64,000 nucleotides of DNA from Rhinopithecus roxellana (lineage: Eukaryota; Chordata; Mammalia; Primates; Cercopithecidae). Shown here one piece after another: positions 56,050 to 64,000 of this stretch (position 1 is the stretch's first letter; every line of letters begins with the position of its first letter). The position numbers and the translations under genes were made by a program. The notes under the pieces were generated by a model. It saw only the letters and a list, made by a program, of their open reading frames with translations. It was not told where the DNA came from and did not search any database. The stretch lies in assembly GCF_007565055.1 (NCBI RefSeq), contig NC_044554.1, positions 50,689,176 through 50,753,175 of the forward strand. The letters are read 5' to 3'.

Positions 56050-59000
56050 CCTGCAATCATTTCCCCATTCCCAGGCTCTCCTCTAGCATGGCTCCTCCTT
56101 TTCACGCCCTGCACTTGCTGCTTTAAAGGAGTTTTTGGAATTTCTGGGAATAGTTGAGAGGGTTGAATTGTGGCCTCCAGGATGTGTCTCTGACAGTCAT
56201 TCCTGTGCCATCAGCCCCCTCCCTCCCCGCTCCTTACCTGGGATCTGACCACCTCCTCCCTTCCTCTCCCTTTCAGGTCCTTCTCTCAGAGTCAGGCTGC
56301 TGTTCCTCTCTGGATCCTTTGCTTCCCCTTCACAATAATGCAGAACACTGTTTTGCTCTCTTGAATCTTTGTTCACTTGAAGGTCTGATTAATGGTCAGC
56401 AGTCCCCCTGATTCAGAAGAGACTGGCCTGAGATTTCACCTGAGTACCAGCTACAACCACCTAACCCACATGACTGTGATGCTAGTTCAGAGAAAACCCT
56501 GTTGAAGGGTTATTATTGGGAGTGAACTGCAGCCCGGCTCCCTCTGATGTTCTTATCTATCTAAGGGGCAGATCTATGAGGAAACAGGAGGCTGCTAGAC
56601 AATATGTAGACACCATGTGCTGGGAACGAACGGTGATGAGTGTGAACAACATGGCAGTCGCGGAAAACAAAAGTAGGTGATGTTACTGCCCTTGAGTTGT
56701 CTGCAGATAATCCTCCTTGTTGGTACAAAGTTTGCAACCCAGGCTTATTGTGGGGTTTCTCAACTTGGATACTACTGGCATGTTGGATCAGGTGATTGTT
56801 GGTTGTGGAGGGCTGTCCTGTTCAGCTAGGATGCTTATTGGCGTCCTTGGGCCCTACCCACCTGTGCCAATGTGACAACACAATATGCCTTCATGTTGTG
56901 TGAATTATCCCCTGTTGAGGACCCCTGTCCCCATTATTCTTGCTGATGGTACTCCCCTCCTCTGCCAGCCATCAACCACCCAATCACGGGGGGTGTGGCC
57001 GGGACACAACTCCTCCTACTCTGGTCAGCAAGGCCCAGCACTCAGACCTCAGTGCCTCAGTAAGTGGCCCCAGGGCAGCAACCTCCAGGATTTCTGGTTG
57101 TTCTTTTGTTTTGTTTTGTTTACAGGAGACATGGAAAGCAAAAGTGTTTTATTGTCCATCAAAAATTGTCCTAAGGATAGAAAGGAGCAAATAAATTGAT
57201 GATGTACGTCTTCTTTTCTGAGAGGGCCCACTATGCTGCAGAAGAGGAAAAAACTATAGAAAGGAGAGAGGATAGACGCTGGGATCCCTGGGAAGAGCCA
57301 GGCTTCCAACAAGAAAGTTAAAGAGGGAAGAAAACATAATAGTTTTATCATGGGCATAACTTAATCCACAAAAAGGTGTAGAGTTGTAGGGGCAAAGGGA
57401 ATGAGGCAGAATGCTGCAGAAGAAGTAGAACACATTGAACCGAATGATATCATGATGCATATTTTGAACATGAGTCGTATTTTTGGCTGTCCAATATTTT
57501 AACCCCGTCTTATATTTGGGCAGTTCCCCAAGGTTTGCGTCTTAGCGGGAAAGGCAAGTGTGTTGATATGTTTACAAGCAAAATCTTCCACCTTTGTAGA
57601 ATCAAACTCTCCATCTCCGCCTCTTCTTTTTACACTTCTCATGAGGAAACCACTGCACCTGGCAGAGCTGTTTCCCTCCTCCAGCTCCCCAAGAACTCAC
57701 GGGAAGACTGTGCTGTCTCCTCGGGTGGAATAGAATGGATGAACAATCTCTTGTGCCCAATTATGTCAAATTTAGTTTCCTGAGCACAATCTTATGACAA
57801 TTTCATTTCAACTGATTCCATCTCTCTCTTCACTGACGCTTAACACTGGGTTTCCAGATCTGCAACGGGACAAGAGCCATGGTTTCACTTCCATTCGACC
57901 CAGCTGGCTGCTAGTTACCGGGGGCAATGGCCTTCATTTAAAAAATATTCTTTCATGCTGACAAAAATACAAACGTCAACATGCATCTCAGCTCATGGGA
58001 TCATATCCCTGCAGGTCGACCAGCAGCTGCCAGTTTTCCAAATGAAATTCAGACCAAAACCAGATAAGACATCCTGTCACAGGCCATGTGTCCCTCACCT
58101 TTGCAAAGCTTCAGTTCATGCGATTTGTCTATTGAGCTATTAAAATCTCTCTTGGCCACTTAAAAAGTTGACATTTATTATTTCTATTATTATATGGATC
58201 ACAAATGTTTAATCTGTAGTCATTTGTTAGCAACAATTAACAAAAATTGAATGCAATGCCATGATGGATAGTAATTATTTATTAATAATGAAAAATGGTT
58301 ATACGTCATCTTATTTTTGTTACTGAGAAGAAGTTCTAGATTTTTTGTGAGGGTAGGAGTTTGAAAAGCCCAGGGGGACCCTGACTCTGCAACTCTTACG
58401 TTAGTCACTTTAAATATTTAATATTGAGCTTACAAGTGTGTGTTTCGAATAGTCTGGTTTTATGACTTTAGAGGATTTGCAAATGGCCCATACTACAGAG
58501 AGTTAAGAAATTTAGATTCTAGCATGTAGACATGATTTTCCTATCTTCAATGCATTCTTTTGTTCCATTCCAAAATAAACTGCAAAATTAACCTCCACAG
58601 GACGGCTAATGGTTTTCCTGTTAAACTGTTTGGCTAGACTTTCACTTTCAGGCAGCATGCTAGAATATATCTGGTAGAGTATAGAGATATTCTGAAGCTC
58701 CATCCTGATGCATAGCTAGAGCCTATGTAAAATGTATCTTTGCTGTATTTTTGGATTTCCAAGAAGTAAGGAAAATTTCAACTGCTTTTTGAAAAGGTGA
58801 AACAGGAGCCTGTAGTGAAAACAAAATGAAGAGCCTGTTTCAGATGTGCATCCTGGAGGTCTGTCCATGCCACCTTCTTTCCCATCTGCAGCTGTTTGGG
58901 CATCATCTTTTGACATCTGGACAAGTCTAGCTTCCATGGGTCTTGGGAGACAGGGATAGATGTTGAAGCTGGAAGCTGGAAGGGAGTCTGGTGATGTTGT

Positions 59001-59735
59001 TTTGATAGAACCATTTGCTCAGACCCAGGAGACGGGTGTCCTATCCTTAGAAATTCTTGCTCCAAGAACTTAAAGGAACATTCAGAGGAGGAAAAAGAAA
59101 AAAGAAAACCCTTTCTAGCTTAAGTCTTTAATCATTTAGAGTCAGGGGAATGGCTCTCCAGGTATTCTTTGGTCTGATAAGTAGATTTCCCTTGGTAATT
59201 ACTCTCTTTGCAATATCCCTTGAGGAAGCCCTGATTTGTCAGGCTCACAGCCCAGGTCTCAGGAAGTCATTTCATGGCAGGATTGAGCTGGAGCAGAGGC
59301 CCAGTGTCCAGAGCTTCTCTTATTCCTCTCAGGAAGGGGTCCTACACTGGCATCTGCTTGTGAGCGCTCCTCTTTCCCATCTCAAACTCTCCCTATTTCT
59401 CATCCCATGCAGGGTCACATGCAACAAATCTGGCAGTCTAGGCTCTTTGCTAGAAAAAAACACCTGCACAGCAAGGCAAATGAGTAGTCTATATTTAACC
59501 TCTCACATTTCAGCATTAACACAGCTTCTGCAGACCACATTTTTCCCTGCTGTAAATAAACCCAACATTTCTTTTAACTCTCTTCCATGGGAGAATGCTC
59601 TGTCCTTCCTCTGAGTTCCCTTAATCTCAGTAGAGTCACAGCTCCTCCTTGTGGTAAAAGGTCAAACGTGTCAAGACTCTGTCCCATGGTGGACCAAAGG
59701 CAGAAGTGGGGTAGAGCTCTTAGAAATGGAGATAT
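56050..59735. other. 5' flank of TRBV3-1, copy C
   Basis: No gene seen. 56.30-58.75 kb is absent from copy A. Longer open frames (for example 59,150-59,614) overlap nothing recognisable. Confidence 0.65.
56752..56880 (+). mobile_element. MER5A-like DNA transposon remnant
   Basis: TTTCTCAACTTGGATACTAC and GGTTGTGGAGGGCTGTCCTG match the MER5A (hAT) consensus as I know it. It is an ancient element. Confidence 0.65.
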
Positions 59736-59737
59736 GC

Positions 59738-60015
59738 GGCCGGGTGCGGTGGTTCATGCCTGTAATCCCAACACTTTGGGAGGCCAAGGCGAGCAGATGA
59801 TGAGGTCAAAATGCCGAGATCATCCTGGCCAACATGGTGAAACCCCTTGTCTACCAAAAATACAAAAATTAGCTGGGTGTGGTGGCGCGTGCCTGTAATC
59901 CCAGCTACTCCAGAGGCTGAGGCAAGAGAATCACTTAAACCCAGGAGGTGGAGGTTGCAGTGAGCCAAAGTCGCCCCAATGCACTGCAGCCTAGGTCTCA
60001 AAAAAAAAAAAAAAA
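59738..60015 (+). mobile_element. Alu
   Basis: Forward Alu (GGCCGGGTGCGGTGGTTC), shortened near the 3' end, A tail; absent from the paralogous site near 13,010. Confidence 0.9.
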
Positions 60016-60019
60016 GACA

Positions 60020-61905
60020 GAGAGGTTCACTTCTTACTTTCTTCAAAAGGCTTCTACCTAAAATACAAACATACAAAATTGCACCTCACCTTTGACAAAT
60101 ATAAAAACTGGCTTTCGGAGTTAATAGACTGAAGTTTTGCAGAACAACATTCCCACCAAAACAACTAGAAAAACTTAATAAAACATAAAAATAAATGTTT
60201 GAAGACACTTGGAGCTACTGAGGCATTCAGAACTTAAGGGATTGGGACCTCAACGAGAAAGAAGAGATCTAACAGACCACTTTTGCCTCTAAGTCATTTG
60301 CCAATTGTATATCGTTGGCTAAGTAGCTGAGGAAAAAAGGGAAGACAGAGTGTAGCAGGCTTTGAGGAGCATCCACCACCTTTCTGATCTGGAGAACATT
60401 TACTTTCAGTGACTACTGAATAGGAGAGGACCCTGGCAAAGACCCCAGGCCTTGGTGCTGGGGGTAGGAGCAGGGATTGACTGAAAATGAGCATGAAGGA
60501 ACTATCTGGGTGGGGAGGATGAAATGTTTTACAGCTGGATCACGGTGATTGTTGCACAACTCCACAAATTTATCAAAATTCGTTGAATTGCATACTTACA
60601 ATAGCAAATATTATGTTATGCAATTTGCACTTTGATTAAGCTGTTAAACTCCAGATATTTAGTTGGAACTTCAATGGCTAAGACCAAAGGCGAGCAGCCA
60701 TCACAGAGGCTGAAGCCCAGCTCTGATCCATAACCTCAATTAAGGTGATCTGCCCCTGCTACAATTCCCAACAGAAGCAAAAGTGAATCATTTGAGGAAG
60801 ATGAAATCATTCAGAGCCTCAGATTATCTCTATAGTTTTTATATACAATATTCAGCATTCAAATAAATTACTAGTTGTGTGAGAAAACAAAATCACATGC
60901 CCAGAAAAGAAACAGAGAAAACAGAAAAAAGAAATAGACCCAAACAGATTCAGATGTTAAAGTTATCCAAAATTGGCTTAAAAATGATGAATGTTAATAT
61001 AGTCAACAAAGTAAATGACAAAATGTGGAATTTTGGCAGACACCTGGAAATTGCAGGAAGATTTAAGTGGAAATTCCAGAACTGAAATATACAAAATACC
61101 TAAAATTTAGAATTCAGTAGATATGTTTAAAAGACAAATAGTTTCTTAAATGAAACTCAAGAAGTTAATCTGGCTGCCTCATGTTAAGTTGAAAGTGACA
61201 AGTTCATTCCTGCCTCTGCCTCTAGATGTCTCTTGACTTTTGCTGCTGAATTCTGTTCCTGCACTGCCTGGCTTTATTCTGGCGATTCTCATGCTGGTCT
61301 AGACCTCTGTTGACCTTGAAATGGTGTAAAATGGTGTCCCAATATTAGACTCCATGTTTTCTACTCTCTTAACTTGTTATTTTGTGAGCTAGCATTATTA
61401 GCCCAAATGCATCACACCAGGTTGACAGGGTCATCAGATTGTTCTGCTCTTGCCCACATGCTGAGCAAGATTCATTGATATTGAGGCCCTTGTACCAAGT
61501 CCCTTCTCTTTCTGAAGGTTCCCATGGGGACCCTCTATATTCTTGTGTAAATACCTGAACTCCCACTCAGTAATCATCTTGCAATTCTATGAGTCAAAAT
61601 ATGTTTTCCTAAACAACTAAAACAAAAAAAATTCTAATAAAAATGGCAAAATGGGAATAAAGAAAAGATGCAGGTTATGTGGTCGTGTACAATTGTCCTG
61701 TACTCAGAGTCCACAGTCACACCTAATAGTATCTGTAAAAGTTCTTCAAATCCTACAGTAGCTGGCCATTTCTGCCCAAGATATCTTTGGTAATTTAATT
61801 TCAGATATCTGTCTATTTGGAGATGGCTGCAAGAACAAACCCAACCAGATACTTTCTTTCTTAGACAGGAAGTGGGAGCTGGTGGCTGGGAGGGAGGCAG
61901 ATCTC
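60020..61905. other. TRBV2 to TRBV3-1 spacer
   Basis: No gene seen. Copy C homology to 12.0-13.45 kb ends near 60,404. About 60,520-60,640 looks like an old L1 3' end (GTGATTGTTGCACAACTCCA). The rest is AT-rich and single-copy here. Confidence 0.6.
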
Positions 61906-61909
61906 TGGG

Positions 61910-61948
61910 GGTTTGTGCACAGGCTGGAGGTGTCTTTGTAAGGCTGTG
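61910..61948 (-). other. TRBV2 23-RSS
   Basis: Heptamer CACAGCC at 61942-61948, 23-bp spacer, nonamer GCACAAACC at 61910-61918, all on the minus strand directly after the V exon. This is a good RAG target of the 23-spacer type used by V-beta genes. Confidence 0.93.
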
Positions 61949-62385
61949 GCTTCACTGCTGGCACAGAAGTACATGGCTGAATCCTCCAGCTTTGTGGACT
62001 TGATCTTCAGAGTGAAATTTGATCCATCAGGCCTTCCAACTGAGAATCGATCATCGAATATTTCAGACCTCTCTGAGATGTTATCATTAACAAAGGAAAC
62101 CAGAAACTCGACTTTCTGCCCCAAGATTTGTCTGTACCAATAGAAGTAGAAATGATTAGAGATGGGGACACACTGCAAGATCACCTCCTGTCCCATCCGT
62201 GTGACCTGATGGCTGGGAGTCTGGTTGACTTCAGGTTCTGTGTGTCCTGCGGGAAAAGAAAGAAGATTAAGAGAATAGTTTAGAACTGTCTTAGGTAAGT
62301 TCAAAGCAAGAATTTCCTAGAGTCCTAAGGATCGACCTGCTTTCAAGAGACTAAAAATTGCCCAGCATAGGAGCCAGGTATCCAT
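61949..62385 (-). CDS. TRBV2: TRBV2, T cell receptor beta variable gene, probably functional
   Basis: This is a germline V segment for the TCR beta variable domain. The leader exon (62337-62385, 49 nt) reads MDTWLLCWAIFSLLKA. The intron is 62247-62336 (90 bp) with acceptor cccgcag. The V exon is 61949-62246 (298 nt) and runs open from the GHTEPEVNQTPSHQV start to CASSE. The conserved Cys23 (VILQCVPIS), Trp41 (FYFYWYRQ) and Cys104 (AMYFCASSE) are all present, and the frame joins correctly across the intron (phase 1). It closely resembles human TRBV2. The splice donor is GTCGAT, a weak match to GTRAGT. A good 23-RSS follows. It is the only member of its family here and lies outside the duplicated V3-V4-V5 cassette. 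I see no clear CRE decamer upstream. Confidence 0.93.
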
Positions 62386-62528
62386 GGCAGGATCACAGCA
62401 GGAATGAGGCCTCTCCTAGCTCAGGCATCTGGTCCTGTGGAGGAAAGGAGGGGCATTTTGAGCTCCCATGACCCCACAGGCAAGGTCTGGCAGAATTACT
62501 GGTGTCTCTGGCAGCACCCACCATCCCT

Positions 62529-62546
62529 GGAGCGCCCTCTATAGGA
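62529..62546 (-). promoter_or_regulatory. CTCF-like motif upstream of TRBV2
   Basis: The minus strand reads TCCTATAGAGGGCGCTCC, which fits the CTCF core (AG-R-K-GGC-R-S-Y) well on its 3' side and less well at the 5' CCA. It lies about 150 bp upstream of the TRBV2 start codon, in the V-gene orientation. Occupancy is an inference. Confidence 0.5.
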
Positions 62547-63040
62547 GAGAGGAGGGAGCCTTTGTGTTGGTGCAGAAACCTGACAGTGCAGGGCTCTGCT
62601 CAGCCCCAGGGGTCTGATGGTGTGTGCAGGACTGAGGGCCATTACTAAGAGGAGTGCTGGAAGATATGGGGCTCAGAAAGGTAACCCTAAGTACAAAGGC
62701 CGGCTCAGAAAACCCAGGAGGTCTTCTTGTCTTATTACCTGCTGTGAGTAACAATTCAGATGCAACAGACTCTACCACTGATAATGGATGCCAAGAAAAC
62801 GTGGTATTAGGATTAAAAAGACAGAATGAAAAGAATCAAGTGTGAAAGTTTTAAATCCTGAGTGGAAGAGAGAAGCCAACAAGAAGTTGAAACTGCACAT
62901 GCTCCTGAGAGAGTGAACTAGAGAACAACGATCCAAACCCCATGGAGAACTACTGTCCTCAGAGTCAGGCACTGATACAGTCACCTAAGGAGGGGATAGG
63001 AAAAAAAAAAAGAAAGGAAAAAAAAAAAAGAAAAGTTCTG
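62547..63040. other. TRBV1 to TRBV2 spacer
   Basis: No gene seen; A-rich tract at about 63,000-63,035. Confidence 0.6.
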
Positions 63041-63325
63041 ACCTGCTGCGGTGCCTCACACTTGTAATCCCAGCACTTTGGGAGGCTGAGGCGAGCAGAT
63101 CATGAGGTCAAGAAATGGAGACCATCTTGGCCAACATGGTGAAATCCCATCTCTGCTAACAATACAAACATTAGCCAGTTGTGGTGGCAGTGCCTGTAGT
63201 CCCAACTACCCAGGAGGCTGAGGCAGGAGAATCGCTTGAACCCAGAAGGCGGAGGTTGCAGTGAGCTGAGATCGCCTGCCCCACTGCATTCCAGCCTGGT
63301 GACAGAGTGAAACTCCGTCTCAAAA
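63041..63325 (+). mobile_element. Alu
   Basis: Forward Alu (GACCTGCTGCGGTGCCTCAC) followed by a (CAAA)n tract at about 63,335-63,380. Confidence 0.88.
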
Positions 63326-63763
63326 ACCATACCAAACAAACAAACAACAACAAAAAACAAACAAACAAACAAAAACAATAGAAAAGGTCTGAGCATATCT
63401 GGAGCTGGGATGAGGGCTGTGATTCATGGTCTAACTTGGGTGGAAAGAAAAGCCAAAAAAGGTTCATATTGGAAGGCGGATTGGTGTGGCCAGAGTATTA
63501 AATGCTTCACACAAGATTTCCCAGAGGCACAAACCAATTGGAAGGTACTTGAAACAACTTAAACTTGACATCATCGGTCTTCCATTCAAGTTCAGGCACA
63601 GTCTTGTTCAAGACAAACTCAGGCCACAGGGTGCTGGTGTCAGGGCAATGTAGCATTGTTATATCCAATAAATGACAGTATTATGGTCTGAGATTTCTGC
63701 CGAGGTCCTGCGGAATGCTGAACCAAGTGTTGAGGCTCTGCTGGACGCGTTGCCCCCACAGGT

Positions 63764-63802
63764 TCCTGTCACACAGGGAGGTGATGACTCTGCAGGGCTG
63801 TG
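63764..63802 (-). other. TRBV1 23-RSS, degenerate nonamer
   Basis: The heptamer CACAGCC is at 63796-63802 (minus strand), followed by a 23-bp spacer. The nonamer position (63764-63772) reads GTGACAGGA, far from the GCACAAACC found beside its neighbours. It is probably weak or inactive for RAG. Confidence 0.7.
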
Positions 63803-64000
63803 TCTTGGCTGCTGTGTCTTCTGGCTGCAGCACGATCACATGAAGGCATAAGCGAGAGCTGTCAGGGCATTCAGGTATAGAGTGATTTGGCACAGTCTCG
63901 TGTTCAATAATTCCTTATAGTTGCAGTAAAACCTGAACTCCAGGAATTTCTTAGCTTTCTGTCTGTGCCAATACAAAGAATCATGTCCCAGATGTTGCTC
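63803..64000 (-). pseudogene. TRBV1: TRBV1 pseudogene, 3' part (cut by window end)
   Basis: This is the 3' two-thirds of a V exon; the 5' part lies beyond the window. On the minus strand FR2 reads as a V domain (CEQ-type start, Trp41 present, then HRQKAKK). One base is then missing near 63,900-63,905, which shifts the frame before a stretch reading VPNHSIPECPDSSRLCLHV. This resembles the human TRBV1 pseudogene as I remember it. Compared with TRBV4-1, about 19 nt are deleted just before the heptamer, which removes the codon for Cys104. The frameshift, the Cys loss and a poor nonamer make it a pseudogene. It lies about 1.4 kb upstream of TRBV2, as in human. Family and position are well supported; the exact name is by homology. 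Confidence 0.85.

Noticed and set aside
59150..59614. Open frame of 154 codons, plus strand
   Set aside because: No recognisable domain, leader or splice context; it lies in V3-1 5' flank whose paralog in copy A (12.4-12.9 kb) does not keep the frame.
63796..64000. Trypsinogen (PRSS) genes known near TRBV1
   Set aside because: None seen; in human they lie beyond TRBV1, which here is at the window edge.
1..64000. CRISPR arrays, tRNA, rRNA or bacterial-type operons
   Set aside because: No spaced direct repeats, cloverleaf or rRNA sequence recognised; this is a vertebrate nuclear locus.
1..64000. Endogenous retrovirus LTRs or genes
   Set aside because: I saw no clear LTR pair or retroviral gene; all reverse-transcriptase sequence seen is L1.

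Overview
The window is a stretch of a primate T cell receptor beta (TRB) locus, read on the strand opposite to the V genes. All recognisable TRBV genes are on the minus strand, so the 5' end of the locus is at high coordinates and the D-J-C clusters would lie beyond coordinate 1. Ten TRBV genes are visible from high to low coordinate. They are the 3' part of TRBV1 (63.8-64.0 kb), TRBV2 (62 kb), TRBV3-1 (55.5 kb), TRBV4-1 (51 kb), TRBV5-1 (38.5 kb), TRBV6-1 (24.5 kb), TRBV7-1 (20.6 kb), TRBV3-2 (11.2 kb), TRBV4-2 (7.8 kb) and TRBV5-2 (5.9 kb). Names follow family resemblance and order and are not database assignments. Several Alu copies carry the changes typical of Old World monkey AluY (cgtaaac in the right arm, gatccggcc near the end), so I infer a cercopithecid monkey such as a macaque, baboon or relative.

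Each V gene has the expected layout: a CRE-like promoter decamer about 80-110 bp upstream, a 49-nt leader exon, an 88-140 bp intron, a V exon of 294-298 nt, and a recombination signal with a 23-bp spacer. These genes are raw material. After rearrangement to D-J they encode the variable domain of the TCR beta chain on alpha-beta T cells. Those that look usable are TRBV2, TRBV5-1 (only through a shifted start codon), TRBV6-1 and TRBV4-2. TRBV3-1 is open but lacks the conserved Trp41. TRBV1, TRBV4-1, TRBV7-1, TRBV3-2 and TRBV5-2 carry clear lesions.

The architecture is a segmental duplication. The V3-V4-V5 cassette with its 3' flank occurs once at about 60.4-26.9 kb (copy C) and again at about 13.45-0 kb (copy A). 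A third copy of the 3' flank only (copy B, 13.46-17.38 kb) has no V5 gene. The copy A/copy B join near 13,455 looks like a duplication breakpoint. Each flank copy holds a CTCF-like motif, in the same orientation as the V genes. Copy C was later enlarged by Alu elements and by a nearly complete L1 (28.5-34.7 kb, one frameshift in each ORF). The L1 landed at the downstream target duplication of an Alu, and copy A preserves the matching empty site.

Between the genes are Alus, old L1 pieces (43.9-48.4 kb, with nested and inverted parts), simple repeats, and two vestigial V pieces: an orphan TRBV5-type leader with its own promoter at 39.1 kb, and a leader plus V-exon stump at 26.3-26.6 kb. No protein-coding gene outside the TRBV family and L1 is supported. 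I see no new kind of system. The most interesting points are the repeated loss of one Trp codon in four V genes, the start-codon swap in TRBV5-1, the orphan leaders and the duplication breakpoints.
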